Shown here one piece after another: positions 20,265 through 31,118 of a DNA stretch of 64,000 nucleotides (position 1 is its first letter; every line of letters begins with the position of its first letter). A program made the position numbers and the translations under genes. Under the pieces are notes generated by a model. The model ran no database searches and was not told the DNA's origin. It worked only from the letters and a program-made list of their open reading frames with translations. Source of the DNA: Isoperla grammatica (Eukaryota > Arthropoda > Insecta > Plecoptera > Perlodidae). Where the stretch lies: contig OX246747.1 of assembly GCA_945910005.1 (NCBI GenBank), forward strand, positions 36,361,250 to 36,425,249, read 5' to 3'.

Positions 20265-20407
20265 GGATATACATTATATTAATAAATAAGACAAAGCACT
20301 TGGCAGGCGGCCAGGGGTGCGTGAGCTCTCTGGCAGGCGGTGGGTTAAGTTAACTAACGTCTTTGGGAAGCGCTGCTACACACCTGCATAAATCATATTC
20401 ATAGCCT

Positions 20408-20915
20408 AATGATACAGCTACAAGTAATTATTGTTCTACGTTAAAATATAAATCTGAGAAGTTGTCGGAAGTGCTTAATATATTTAAATATTAAGAAGAT
20501 ACACGCATTTTTCATTTAAGTCATTTATAGTCATTTCATGGACTTGTAATAGTAACTTCGTTACTGGACCTGAATCAGCTAACAAATCAATGTAATGATA
20601 CAGCTACAAGTAATTATTGTTCTACGTTAAAATATAAATCTGAGAAGTTGTCGGAAGTGCTTAATATATTTAAATATAAAGAAGATACACGCATTTTTCA
20701 TTTAAGTCATTTATAGTCATTTCATGGACTTGTAATAGTAACTTCGTTACTGGACCTGAATCAGCTAACAAATCAATGTAATGATACAGCTACAAGTAAT
20801 TATTGTTTTACGTTAAAATATAAATCTGAGAAGTTGTCGGAAGTGCTTAATAAATTTAAATATTAAGAAGATACACGCACATTTCATTTTGGTCATTTAT
20901 AGTCATTTAAAGCTG
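20408..20915 (+). repeat. Three-copy tandem repeat, unit ~185 bp
   Basis: Units start with TAATGATACAGCTACAAGTA at 20408, 20593 and 20779; the third is shortened at its right end. Each holds GAGAAGTTGTCGGAAGTGC and AACTTCGTTACTGGACCTG (the latter lost from the third). Confidence 0.95.
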
Positions 20916-20944
20916 GAATCCAAACTTGTCCCTCACCCCTAGAG

Positions 20945-21117
20945 GTGCCATATTTCAAATACGAAACATATGAACCAGTGATTGGACAGTGCGAACACAT
21001 GCGGACAAATGTCAGAATCAACAAGGCCGATTCAGAACAACTTAAAATTTATTGAGTGCTTCGTTGCTGGGACGGCTCCAAAGTCACCGTTTACTTATTC
21101 CTAAGACAAGAAGTAAT
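20945..21117. mobile_element. FB-E partial copy
   Basis: Contains ATTTCAAATACGAAACATAT, GTGATTGGACAGTGCGAAC and GGCCGATTCAGAACAACTT, then GGGACGGCTCCAAAGTCACC. These are the inner arm and centre of the 18.2-kb copy. Confidence 0.75.
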
Positions 21118-21148
21118 GGAACTGAATCCTTAATAGAAAAAAACTTCT

Positions 21149-21223
21149 GCCTGAACCGGGATTTGAACCCGGTACCTTCTGCATTGGAAGCAGGGATGCT
21201 AACCACTGGACCAACGAGCCACC
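21149..21223 (-). mobile_element. tRNA-like sequence (tRNA pseudogene or SINE head)
   Basis: On the minus strand: A box TTGGTCCAGTGGTTAGCAT, an anticodon-type stem-loop CTGCTTCCAATGCAG (anticodon CCA if real), and a perfect T arm CCGGGTTCAAATCCCGG containing the B box. The acceptor ends pair in at most 4 of 7 positions and the D stem is mismatched, so a functional tRNA is unlikely. Pol III promoter elements appear intact. Confidence 0.65.
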
Positions 21224-21574
21224 TAAACTTAATATATTCCTACCCTTGGGATCGACGCTGGGATTAGATCGCACAGAAGGGTCAAACAGGAGGACAGATA
21301 TGAAGACGGGATATTGCGGGGAGGGGCAAGAGGGGAAGAGGGAGGGGGGTGGCTGTAATGACGACAGAGACATTCTAGCCCAGACGTGCATGTAATATTA
21401 TTAAGAAAACTTTCCAACTTCTTTGTGTGTGTATACGTAGCGTAGCGCGCGGAATACCAAAGCACTCATTCGCGCCGGGCGGGTCGAACTTTATTGCGCG
21501 AGGTTCGGTTCTTGTTGAACTCTCAGGTTGGGTCGTAGCAGCATTTCAAAGATGTTGAAAAAAGCATCATGTTA
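21224..21574. other. No gene recognised
   Basis: A G-rich stretch near 21315-21350 (GGGGAGGGGCAAGAGGGGAA) is the only notable structure. Confidence 0.4.
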
Positions 21575-21879
21575 TAGGGCACTAACAACACCAAAAGACA
21601 ACAATGAAACAAATGAATTGAATCGATGGACAAACAACAAGCTGTAAAAAAATAATTTCTTCTGATTTTGGAAAACAAAACAAAAAATAAACAAATACAC
21701 ATACAAAACTTTCACTTAGTCGTTTTCTATCATTAAAAGTTTTAAATGGCGAGCAGTTACTATTGCTAAACTTGTTTTTATTTCTATGGTTGCAATTTTA
21801 TTATTTTGGCAGCTGATTGTGTGTCCATCAGTTAAATTCATTTGTTTCATTGTTGTCTTGTGGTGATGCTAGTGCCCTA
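21575..21879. mobile_element. MITE-B copy with TA flanks
   Basis: TAGGGCACTAACAACACC at the left and GATGCTAGTGCCCTA at the right, with TA immediately outside both ends (21573-21574 and 21880-21881). A TA target would fit Tc1/mariner-type insertion. The copy is close to consensus. Confidence 0.85.
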
Positions 21880-22374
21880 TACAAAAGAGAAGGTAGCTTT
21901 CAATAGACGTCACGTGGCGGCCATTATGAGGTACACATTGCTTGTTTACATTGGTTCTGTCAACAGAAGACACACAGGTTTTCAAGGAAATATCACAGTT
22001 TTAAGCCGTATAGATTGATGTATGCAGGTAAAAGTTCAAGTAAATGATAACACATGCAAATGATTGTCTTCAAACAGAGTTTACGCGTTCTTATTTTGTT
22101 TTCAGTCATAATACGGAACCTTTGTTTGAAAACAGTTGATGTGTCAGTCAAAGGACATCTGCAATATTGCAACAATGCAGTTTCGGAAGAACGCAAACAA
22201 ATGTACCTCAGTATGGCTACCGTGCGATACCGGAAAGGACGTTATTGCAAGCTCCCTATAGTAAAATAAATTAATTTGACTGCTTAAGGATTGGGGGACA
22301 CTTCACAACAAAAATCATTTAATCCTTTTTTATTATTATTAGTAAAATTATGATAATTATTTGTTTTGGATTCG
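21880..22374. other. No gene recognised
   Basis: Plus and minus frames of 67-71 codons overlap at 21993-22269, sharing an AT-rich sequence with no motif. An imperfect inverted pair TTTCAAGG/CCTTTG is not convincing. Confidence 0.4.
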
Positions 22375-23210
22375 TTCATATATTCCAAGAGAAGGTCTAA
22401 TGCCAATTAAGAAGGGATGAACAAATTAATAAAACTTAACTATGCCTTCTTTCAAATCAAGACTATACGTGTAAATGCGTAGTCTCTGAACTGTTGGGAA
22501 ATGCACATATAAACGTAATTTTCTCGGTAGGGTGACTTTTCTTGCAGTTTTGTTGTATATCTGCCATAAAGAGAAATTAATGCCAATTAAGATGTAGTGA
22601 TTGATTTAGCTAAGCATAAACACGTCTTCTATCAAATCAATACTATACAATGTAAATGCTTACTCTTCGAACTGTTGGGCTAGGTACACATAAACGTAGT
22701 TATCTCAAACAAGGTGCAGTTTCTGGCAGATTTTTTTATATATTGAAAAAGAAGGTCTAATGTCAATAAAGGTGTGGTGTTCAGTTGTATTAAACATTTT
22801 CACGCCTTCTTACAAATCAAGACTATTCGTAGATAGATGTTTGGGCTTAACGTCTCATATTTTTGCAACTCGGCTAATCGAGACGATGTAAATGCGTAAA
22901 TGTAAACGTGTAAATGCGTAGTCTGTATTATTTTGGTCAGGGACATATAACCGTAATTATCTCGAACAATGTGTAGTTTCTGGCAGATTTGTTTATATAT
23001 TCCAACAGCAGGTCTACTGTCAATAAAGATGTGATGATCAGTTTAATGAAACATTTTCACACCCTCTTACAAATCTATTCGTGTAAATGCGTAGTCTCTG
23101 GTATTTTGAGTCTTGTACATATAACCGTAATTATCTCGAACAAGGTGTAGTTTCTCAAAGATCTGTTTATATATTCCAATAGAAGGTCTAGTGTCAGTTA
23201 AGATGTGAAC
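22375..23210 (+). repeat. Diverged ~185-bp satellite, about 4.5 units
   Basis: Each unit runs TATATTCCAA, GAAGGTCTAATG, then CGCCTTCTT...CAAATCAAGACTAT, GTAAATGCGTAGTCTCTG, ATATAACCGTAATTATCTCG, AAGGTGTAGTTTCTGGCAGA. The third unit is interrupted at about 22845-22890 by a SINE-tail fragment (ACGTCTCATATTTTTGCAAC). A reverse-oriented piece of the same satellite lies at 47.1-47.5 kb. Confidence 0.85.
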
Positions 23211-23462
23211 AAAACCACACGGCTATTTTCAGACTCGTAAATCAATCTCTTGAGTCAATGACTCAGTAGTTCGACGAGCCCCCGCCAGGGGATTTATAGA
23301 CAGATTCGCTACCTGTGGCGCTGTAAACATCACCACATCACCAATCAAGAAAGCGGTGGTTTTATGTCGACGTTGTTGTTCTCGCCACGGGGGCCGAGAG
23401 CGCCACGGTCGCCGGTCGTCGTACAAATCATCACAAACACTCAGAAATCAATGCTGAGATTA
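23211..23462. other. No gene recognised
   Basis: A GC-rich stretch (about 23270-23420) with a 65-codon minus frame; there are no motifs. Confidence 0.35.
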
Positions 23463-23787
23463 TAGGGCACTAGCAACACCGAAAGACAACAACATAGAGA
23501 AATGGACAACAATGTAACAAATTAATTGAACTAATGGACAAACAATCAGCTTTCAAAATAATAAAATTGCAACCATAGAAATAAAAACAAGTGTAGCAAT
23601 AGTAACTGCTCGTCATTTAAAACTTTTAATAATGAACAACGACTATGTGAAAGTTTTGTATGTGTATTTGTTTGTTTTTTGTTTTGTTTTCCAAAATCAG
23701 ACGAAATTATTTTTTGACAGCTTGTTGTTTGTCCATCGATTCAATTCATTTGTTTCATTGTTGTCTTTTGGTGTTGCTAGTTGCCTC
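23463..23787. mobile_element. MITE-B copy
   Basis: TAGGGCACTAGCAACACCGA at the left and TTTTGGTGTTGCTAGTTGCC at the right, with the standard interior. The left end contains a small duplication of AGACAACAA/GGACAACAA. Confidence 0.85.
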
Positions 23788-24460
23788 TCTCTACCGCAAT
23801 ACAACGCAACAGTAACTCACTGTAATTAGCTTTAAGGGGAGCCTGTACGCTCGAGATGGTAAACTCTTTAGTTTGCTAATTGTGGTGGTGGTCCCTAAGG
23901 TGACAGCCTACTCTGTGGATGGTATTAGTATTAAGGGGCCACTGTACGTTTGAGGAGCTAACGTTTTTTTTTGTAGTACTTGTAGTATGGGCTTTAATGA
24001 TGATCATATTCGGGCCTTACTTCTCGTATATTTTTGCAAAGTTGTATTAGTCGAGAAAAAAGAGTTTCGGTTTAGTTGAAGGAAAGGGAAAAAGGAAAAA
24101 CTCAAAACCATCTATAGTTTTGTATATAGGGTTAAGAGGCCACCATGCTATGGTTAGCAGTTGCTATTTATGGTGTTAGTTTTAAAAGAGGACTCCAATA
24201 CCCCTATACACTCCACTCATAACTTTATTGGCCCCTCAAAATAGACTAGACGCGTTCTGGTGGCAAGAAAATAAACTACTATAAGGATGAGTTTATCTGT
24301 CAATTGTTCATTTTGCTTTATTGTTAAATCATCAATGGCGCAGATAAGGGTGTTGCTTAGCAGCGCTATATGTGTTAGTTTGAGTCTCCAATACACTCTT
24401 CTTTTTCTTGTTCTTACAAATATTTAGTTTTAATTTTCAAGGCTTGGGTTGGACGTTGAA
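23788..24460. other. No gene; possible SINE-tail remnant
   Basis: GGGCCTTACTTCTCGTATAT then TTTTTGCAAAGTTGTATTAG near 24015-24055 weakly resembles the SINE-H tail. Otherwise nothing is recognised. Confidence 0.4.
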
Positions 24461-24745
24461 GGCTCTAGTTTCTAAAAGTACTAAACAACAATAACACAAT
24501 AATTATAGTATATATTTACGTCTCAGGGTGAAATCGGTTCAGACAGTTTCCTAATGTCGAATAACTTCAGATACAAGTAACTCACATTTTGCCCCCCCCC
24601 CCCCCCCCCCAAAAATTCATAGTAGTTGAAGCTTCTAAAAATACTAAGCTACAATTACACAATAATTATATTATACATTTTTGGTTCAGACAGTTTCCTT
24701 ACGTCGAATAACTTCAGATTCAAGTAACCCACACTTTGCCCCCCC
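24461..24745 (+). repeat. Two-copy tandem duplication (~150 bp) with C runs
   Basis: TTCTAAAAGTACTAAACAAC...ACACAATAATTATA...CAGACAGTTTCCTAATGTCG...CAAGTAACTCACATTTTGCC repeats once, with each copy ending in a C homopolymer (about 20 and 7 bases). Confidence 0.8.
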
Positions 24746-24935
24746 ATTTTATTTATTTTATTTATTTATTTATTTAATGTCTATCCTATTCAGTTATAAA
24801 AACTGATTTACAAAGGAGGACCTTAAATAAAACTAAGCTATGCAAACAATGAATAGTAATGAAATCATAAATAACAATAACAACAAAAACAAAACAAACT
24901 ACTGAACTATATAAAATATAATCAAGAACAAGAAA
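24746..24935 (-). mobile_element. LINE-L 3' end
   Basis: On the minus strand: ATTTATGATTTCATTACTAT...GTTTGCATAGCTTAG...AAGGTCCTCCTTTGTAAATC...CTGAATAGGATAGACATTAA followed by a (TAAA)n tail (plus strand 24746-24776). Two other copies (34.25 and 47.56 kb) share the same 3' end and tail, as expected for 5'-truncated LINE insertions. No ORF remains. Confidence 0.7.
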
Positions 24936-24981
24936 AAATAATTGAGAAATGAAATAAAATCACATGAAGTGGAAATTCAAC

Positions 24982-24986
<5 letters not shown>

Positions 24987-25050
<64 letters not shown>

Positions 25051-25205
25051 GAAGTATGCAAATAAGAAAGAACATGAAGAAACAAAAAAAAAAAATGTTG
25101 GAAAAAATAAATACATGTATATATATAAAAGTGAAAAAGAAGAGAAAAAAGAAGAAAGAAAAGAAAAAAGAAAAAAGAAAAAAGAAAAAGGATAAAGAAA
25201 AAAGG
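24987..25205 (+). repeat. A62 homopolymer followed by A/G-rich low-complexity DNA
   Basis: Sixty-two A residues at 24987-25048, then AAAAAG/GAAAAA-type repeats to about 25205. Lysine-rich and phenylalanine-rich open frames across it are artefacts. Confidence 0.95.
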
Positions 25206-25542
25206 AGGCCACTGTGAGGTGAAGTGACTTTACCCCCGACTCTCTCTCACACAATGTGTCAATGTTGTGTAGACCCACAGAAACCAGGAGGTGAAAGTTT
25301 ATACATGGCGGTGGGTGGGTGGATTCGGAGTTGATCGAGTTAGGGTTTAACCGAGTTGTGTAGGAAACTAGTTACCGCTTAAATGAGGTTAAAATTACTG
25401 CTCAGCTTCCAGTCACACACACAGAGCGGCGGCCGGTAGCTGCATAGAGGTGTCTTGTTAAGAGAGGTTGTCCTGTCACGTCAAACCCCTAGCGGAGGTT
25501 CGGTATACCTCAAATTTAGGTCGTCTCATGGAAAGTCTCTCA
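25206..25542. other. No gene recognised
   Basis: Ordinary non-coding sequence with a short GGTGGGTGGGTGG run near 25310. Confidence 0.4.
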
Positions 25543-25692
25543 AGGGCCAGTCTTACAATCTCCTAATAAGAAAATTATTTGTAGCAATTAAGCTATTTGG
25601 AGGATTTCAAGGGTTTTGATTGGTCGTTGCAATGGAGACAACAAGCTATTCGACGAATAAGTAGTTATTGGGATATTGTAAAACTGGACCTT
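25543..25692 (+). mobile_element. MITE-D copy
   Basis: CAAGGGCCAGTCTTACAATC at the left; GTTGCAATGGAGACAACAAG in the middle; ATATTGTAAAACTGGACCTT at the right. Complete and close to consensus. Confidence 0.8.
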
Positions 25693-25907
25693 AGATCAGT
25701 TATGAAAATGTTCTATTGACAGCTCAAAGATTGGCGCATTTTGGCCGTTGTGACGTCACTAAATACACCTATTTAGGTGTTTACACCTACGGGGTCGATG
25801 TTTTCCATCCGTTCTTCATGTCAGTCACGCGTGGACGGTCGTAACAAACCAAACATTGTGATAGACTAACTCGATTCGGTCACGTGATCGAATTAACTCG
25901 CAAGAAG

Positions 25908-26800
25908 TCTGTCTTGTCGTGTCGATTGGGGCATCTTCGTCGTTGAGTGTTTTGCTGGCAGTCACTACACGGCCTACTTGTTACTCTCTCTCTCGAGTAG
26001 TCTGTCTTGTCGTGTAGGTTGGGGCATCTTCGTCGTTGAGTGCTTTGCTAGCAGTCACTACACGGCCTACTTGTTACTCTCTCTCTAGTAGTCTGTCTTG
26101 TCGTGTAGGTTGGGGCATCTTCGTCGTTGAGTGCTTTGCCTGCAGTCACTACACGGCCTACTTGTTACTCTCTCTCTCGAGTAGTCTGTCTTGTCGTGTA
26201 GGTTGGGGCATCTTCGTCGTTGAGTGCTTTGCCTGCAGTCACTACACGGCCTACTTGTTACTCTCTCTCTCGAGTAGTCTGTCTTGTCGTGTAGGTTGGG
26301 GCATCTTCGTCGTTGAGTGCTTTGCATGCAGTCACTACACGGCCTACTTGTTACTCTCTCTCTCTAGTAGTCTGTCTTGTCGTGTAGGTTGGGGCATCTT
26401 CGTCGTTGAGTGCTTTGCCTGCAGTCACTACACGGCCTACTTGTTACTCTCTCTCTCCAGTAGTCTGTCTTGTCGTGTAGGTTGGGGCATCTTCGTCGTT
26501 GAGTGCTTTGCTTGCAGTCACTACACGGCCTACTTGTTATGCTACGTTTACAGCTACGCGTTGCGAGCGAAGCGAGGGCGCGAGCTCCAATCAGCGGCCG
26601 AGTTTGTAACTTCTTTGCATAAAACTCGGCCGCTGATTGGAGCTCGCGCCCTCGCTTCGCTCGCAACGCGTAGCTGTAAACGTAGCATTACTCTCTCTCT
26701 CTAGTAGTCTGTCTTGTCGTGTAGGTTGGGGCATCTTCGTCGTTGAGTGCTTTGCTTGCAGTCACTACACGGCCTACTTGTTACTCTCTCTCTCGAGTAG
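25908..26800 (+). repeat. ~92-bp minisatellite, 8 units, interrupted by a palindrome
   Basis: The unit is GTCTGTCTTGTCGTGTAGGT, GGGGCATCTTCGTCGTTGAG, TGCTTTGC, GCAGTCACTACACGGCCTAC, TTGTTACTCTCTCTCTCGAG. Unit length varies at the (CT)n end. The seventh and eighth units are separated by the element at 26540-26687. The 222-codon plus frame is a consequence of the repeat. Confidence 0.95.
26540..26687. mobile_element. Perfect palindromic MITE with TTA target duplication
   Basis: Two 66-bp arms (26540-26605 and 26622-26687) are exact inverted copies starting TGCTACGTTTACAGCTACGC, with a 16-nt loop. TTA at 26537-26539 is repeated at 26688-26690, and neighbouring array units show the empty site CTTGTTACTCTC. 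Perfect arms and a clean duplication indicate a recent insertion or recent arm homogenisation. No transposase is encoded. Confidence 0.9.
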
Positions 26801-27401
26801 TTGTCGCTGCATTGTTGTTTCAACTTCCGATTTGGAACGGAAGTGGAGACACTTGCGAGGGTTTATGCGAGGCCGTCGCGTGGAGGGGGTGAAGGGTGGT
26901 GGCGCACGGGATTATGGGAGAGGAGAGGGAGTGACGGGATCAACGAATGCTCAACACAAGACTTGGCAATTTCCTTCTTAGCTTTCGCTTCTCTTTAGCT
27001 ATTTTATTTTACTTCTTCTTTTTCTCTACCGATGTTTGTGATTTTCTGTAATTGTAGTGATATTAATATGATCTTTAATTCTCTTTAATCGTTTATTATT
27101 TCATAACCTATTTATTCATGTGTTTTTTTATTTCTTTATTTTTGAAGTTCATAAAATCTATCCATATATAGCGATAATTAAATGTTTATATATTCATTTT
27201 GTCTGCAGCTATATTGTTTTATTCCGCTATTAAAGCCAACAAAGATTTTGAGGGCATATCCCAAAGCTCCAAGTGTGGACTAAATACTACTAAATGACTC
27301 CTAGCCAATCACAGCTCTCCGCTACCGCCTTCTATAGACGTCACATTCATTGTTGATTCTTGTTGTTCGGGCAACTATTTAGATGTCTACGCGAAGCATT
27401 G
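26801..27401. other. No gene recognised
   Basis: A GC-rich start (to about 26945) and then AT-rich DNA. Nothing is supported as a feature. Confidence 0.4.
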
Positions 27402-27570
27402 AGACGGAGCAAGGTTGGAATTCATAGTCGGCCCCTACACCTAAGGGCGCCCATTGTTACCAAGGTAAAAGTTGTTTGCATGTTATTTCCCATCAACGAA
27501 ACAAATCCATCTCAACAATGGGTGCCCGTAGGTGTAGGGGCCGACTATGAATTCCAACCTTGCCCCGTCT
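27402..27570. mobile_element. MITE-A copy inside a longer palindrome
   Basis: GGTTGGAATTCATAGTCGGC and its complement bound a ~148-bp MITE-A core (27413-27560). The inverted symmetry continues outward: AGACGGAGCAA on the left, TTGCCCCGTCT on the right. TAA does not flank this copy, so the outer palindrome may be a variant terminus or a second element. Confidence 0.75.
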
Positions 27571-27946
27571 TAGTGCAAAAACAATCTATGTTCGACGAAT
27601 ACCTCCAATGAAATCATTAAACCCATCTTTATTAAGTACAAATATCATATCTACTAATTGCTTGTTTGTTATAATGCCATGGCAAGTGCGTTGTGCGAGT
27701 CTGTAGTGTCAGCCTATAGTTTGTGGACGCACAGCTAAGTTGTTTGCTCCGTTGATTGGGTCTCTTGTCTGGCAACCCCGCCAACGTGTTCCTAGACAAA
27801 GTTTAGTTCATTAGATTACCGGCCGGGTCGCGCGCGGAGGTACTACCGGTCTAAGTGCTCTGACCGACTTTAGAGTTAAACTAGTTGTTTCAATTATTCT
27901 TCCACCTGATTGGAGGGTCTCTCAACTAGTGTTGAGGGTTGTCACG

Positions 27947-27981
<35 letters not shown>

Positions 27982-28897
27982 TTAGGGATGTGCTACAATT
28001 AATAATTGTTATGCGCTAGCTAGAATAAAGTGAAGTACTTTAATATTCCAAAAACGTTTGTGGTATATTTTTGCTTAAATACCGTCTGCTGAATCCGGTG
28101 ATTCAAACCGGCATTCGACAATGTACAATTTATTATTAAATACATTACAATCGTTACAATTACAATGTTTGTAAATTAGATTAGATTCATTGTTTAGCTG
28201 ATACATTACCAAATCATGAAATCAAATCAAATCAAGTATTTTATTTCCTTACATTTTTACACATTTTACAATTACATGTACAGAGAACATTAAAGATTGT
28301 AAGAAAAGCCCAACTCATCGTTATGTATATCACTTTTTCAGTATCTAAAAGCGTTCTCAAGATATAAATAAAACTACCGTTAGTTTATTGCGTTAAGTCT
28401 ACCATTTACTCTTAACTTAGCTTCACCCACCCAGGAACTACCCAGCAAAGATGTTAATAAAAGAGATATCTCTGTTCCCCATGATTTCTACACGTCGGCA
28501 AACTTTCAAGTGTTGTTCAAACAAGGAATGTGTGTTTGCGCTCACGATGTGACCCCCCCCCCCCTCCCCCAATGGGGTAAACACGCGAAAGGGTTGTTTT
28601 GATGTTTAATCAACGAATTTACTGATGGATAATTTCGACGAGAGAGGAAAGTGGCTCTTTAAATTTTCGGCGTTGTGGTTCCGTGGTGGGGGGTGGGGAG
28701 GGGGAGGGGGGATGAACCGCGAATTGGTTGATCTCCAGTGTTTGATGTTTGATAAGGGTTTTGTTGGCGAGGGAGTTCGGGGGGGGGGGGGGGGGGAGGG
28801 GGCGGGTATTCGTTTGAATATACGAATTGATTTAGTTTTGTCGAACGGTCTCTCACAAGCGAAGAAGCTATAGTGGATGAACAACTTTCCAAGGTAA
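27571..28897. other. No gene; (CT)n, C and G runs
   Basis: (CT)n at about 27950-27978, a C run at 28553-28564, G-rich tracts at 28685-28711 and 28780-28800. A sequence AATCAAATCAAATCAAGTAT near 28219 begins an AT-rich stretch. No coding support. Confidence 0.45.
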
Positions 28898-29196
28898 CGA
28901 TAGAAGTGGCTCAGCGGTAAGACGCGAGACTCTAATTCGGGAGGTCGCCGTTTCGATTTCGGTCATCGGCAGTCCTGACTGAAGGATTCTTTCCGAGGTT
29001 TTCCTCAGTCGTAAAGGTGAATGCTGGGATTGAGTCATACTATCAGCATTTTTACATTCCTTCACAACTATCCCGGGGCTCTCATTCTAGTTCGCAAGTT
29101 GCATCCGGGTTACGGATTAGGGGATGCAACTTTACAACCGGCTACAACCGCCTAAAACTATTCTGGAATGAGGGCCCTGAAGAAGGCACATCAGAT
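28898..29196 (+). mobile_element. SINE-T, plus copy
   Basis: A box AGTGGCTCAGCGGTAAGACG, weak B box GTTTCGATTTCGGTC, body CTTTCCGAGGTTTTCCTCAG and GTGAATGCTGGGATTGAGTC, 3' end CCCTGAAGAAGGCACATCAG. Paired with the minus copy at 4258-4468. Confidence 0.75.
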
Positions 29197-29202
29197 GACG
29201 AA

Positions 29203-29465
29203 GATATTTGGGTATTATTTCCCATATTTTTGCAACTTTGGCTAATCGAGACGATGAGTGGGTGAAAAAATTTGAAACCGCCACATGTCCGAATCAGATC
29301 CATCGCACATCGTGGGGGTCCAGCAAGGGAGGGCAGGACCAAGTAGGAGGAGAAATCTTTATTGGGACAGTGGGGAGGCAAGGGACGGAGTCTCCTTTCG
29401 TCGCCTCTTACGACTGGCAGAGTCACTCTGGGCCTTTTCTTCCCCGGGCCCAGATGGGTCAGGAG
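29203..29465 (-). mobile_element. SINE-H full-length minus copy
   Basis: On the minus strand: GGCCCAGAGTGACTCTGCCA, GTCGTAAGAGGCGACGAAAG, a CCTTGCTGGAC-type middle, GATGGATCTGATTCGGACAT, then ATCGTCTCGATTAGCCAAAG and TTGCAAAAATATGGGAAAT. Tail-to-tail with the preceding SINE-T. Confidence 0.8.
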
Positions 29466-30130
29466 GCACAAAAGGTAAAGCCGAGTAACGCACTCTATTG
29501 TCGAGCTCAGGCACCGCTTTCCGTAGGGCAGTGCCCGAATTCTACTATAGACTATAGAGTGTGTTAAAGGATTCCGGGCAGGCGTAACAAGTGCACAGAG
29601 AGCGTTGCGAGCGATCCGGCCAACTGTCACTGAATATTGGATACACACAATATTTAACAATACGAATTTCTGAGTCGTTGGAAAGACTTCTTGACTTCTT
29701 TGGAATCGGTGGATGCACTGGCTTCTAGAGGGGAATTCGGTGACTTCTAGCAGGCAGTCCTTAGTGGCTGGAACGCTCGCAGCGCTGCAGTGTAGTTGTT
29801 TGTTTGTTGTTCGCCTTCCCATACCAAAACATGATTATTATTACTTTCCAAGGTCTTTGGTCGGCGCATCTAACGACCCGAGTTCTTTGCTAGTTTTCGT
29901 TGTCGGGCGAACGAATAATATGATGGCGCCACTTAGCGCGCGGTTCGCGAGTCATTAGTTACGTTAGCTAACGGACGGACGAGTGGGGGGCGTGGCCACA
30001 GCACGACTACTAGCGCTGTGTGTGTGAAGCGGGAGTTTCCGGCAACGTGTGAACGAGTTACGAGGGGCTTACACCGCTTATGTGTTTGGTTTCGCGGACG
30101 AGAGCCCGGTGCAAACACTTTGCTAGGGAT
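29466..30130. other. No gene recognised
   Basis: An inverted pair around GCACTCTATTGTC...CTATAGAGTG near 29490-29570 may be another small palindrome. The rest is unassigned. Confidence 0.4.
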
Positions 30131-30657
30131 TTAGTCTGGAATACATGGTCGTCGCCTACCCTTAGGGGCGCCCGTTGTTGCCATCCAATACGGCACTAGC
30201 AACACCAAAAGACAACAATGAAACAAATGAATTGAATCGATGGACAAACAACAAGCTGTCAAAAAATAATTTCTTCTGATTTTGGAAAACAAAACAAAAA
30301 ACAAACAAATACACATACAAAACTTTCACTTAGTCGTTGTCTATCATTAAAAGTTTTAAATGGCGAGCAGTTACTATTGCTACACTTGTTTTTATTTCTA
30401 TGGTTGCAATTTTATTATTTTGACAGATGATTGTTTGTCCATCAGAACAATTCATTTGTTCCATTGTTGTAGTCCAGATGTGACGTCAGTTGTGGGTTCC
30501 CTATTCAACTTTATTGTGAATGTCCTGCCCTATGGCAGCGTATAGGATGGCCAGTTTGGAAGGATTTGTTTTCTTATTGGAAATAACATGCATTTAACAG
30601 TTATCTGGCAACCACGGGTGCCCCTAGGTATAGGGGACGACTACGATTACGGACCAT
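30131..30657. mobile_element. MITE-A copy split by a MITE-B insertion
   Basis: The left MITE-A arm (GGAATACATGGTCGTCGCCT, TAGGGGCGCCCGTTGTTGCC) lies at about 30138-30183. The right arm (GGCAACCACGGGTGCCCCTA, GGGGACGACTACGATTACGG) lies at about 30608-30654, with the family's GGAAATAACATGCAT phrase just before it. MITE-B occupies the interval. Confidence 0.75.
30188..30503. mobile_element. MITE-B hybrid copy
   Basis: The left end is the usual GGCACTAGCAACACCAAAAG. The right end is CATTGTTGTAGTCCAGATGT and GACGTCAGTTGTGGGTTCCC, matching the right end of the 51.3-kb copy instead. The two ends are therefore from different subfamilies. Confidence 0.75.
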
Positions 30658-30805
30658 GAGCCCGATTCTCTAAATCTGTGGTAAATTTCTCACCGGTTTC
30701 TGTCGTTACGGAAGGCGAATGGATGGCTGTGATTGGATCACAGCCTTCTCATAACGACCAAAACCGGCGATCACCTTATCGTTGACCATAGAGAATCAAG
30801 CCGCA
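30658..30805. mobile_element. Imperfect palindrome (MITE-like)
   Basis: GAGCCCGATTCTCTAAATC at the left and CATAGAGAATCAAGCCG at the right. Inner pairing is ACCGGTTTCTGTCGTTA/TAACGACCAAAACCGG and GGCTGTGATTGGATCACAGCC at the loop. Confidence 0.65.
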
Positions 30806-31115
30806 TATCGACCTACTATGTAGAGGTCCCGATTTCTGTTCCTTAAAATTGCTTTAACATTAATTTTCAAAGTTAAATCAAAATATGTCATTAGCGTAGA
30901 TAATTTAGTGATCTCTCTTTTGATTGTGTCTCTTTCTTCCAATAGATATTTATGTTTTTCTTAGAATAGAATTAATAGAATAGATTGTTTATTGAATAAT
31001 TGAGATACGTTAGTAGAAAAACAATCTCCTGAGGTGTGGCCATTTATAGAACGAAATGATACATATAAACTAGGAACTTATACACTAAGATAATAAAAAG
31101 AAAAGACAAGAGTAC
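30806..31115. other. No gene recognised
   Basis: AT-rich DNA without recognised elements. Confidence 0.4.
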
Positions 31116-31118
31116 TAA

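Noticed and set aside
21149..21223. Functional tRNA gene (anticodon CCA)
   Set aside because: The acceptor stem does not close and the D stem is mismatched. Retained as a tRNA-like repeat.
26036..26981. Repetitive plus and minus frames of 80-222 codons
   Set aside because: Products of the 92-bp minisatellite and the inserted palindrome.
29142..29822. 226-codon minus frame
   Set aside because: Its first half is unique non-coding DNA and its second half reads a SINE-H copy. There is no protein-family signal.
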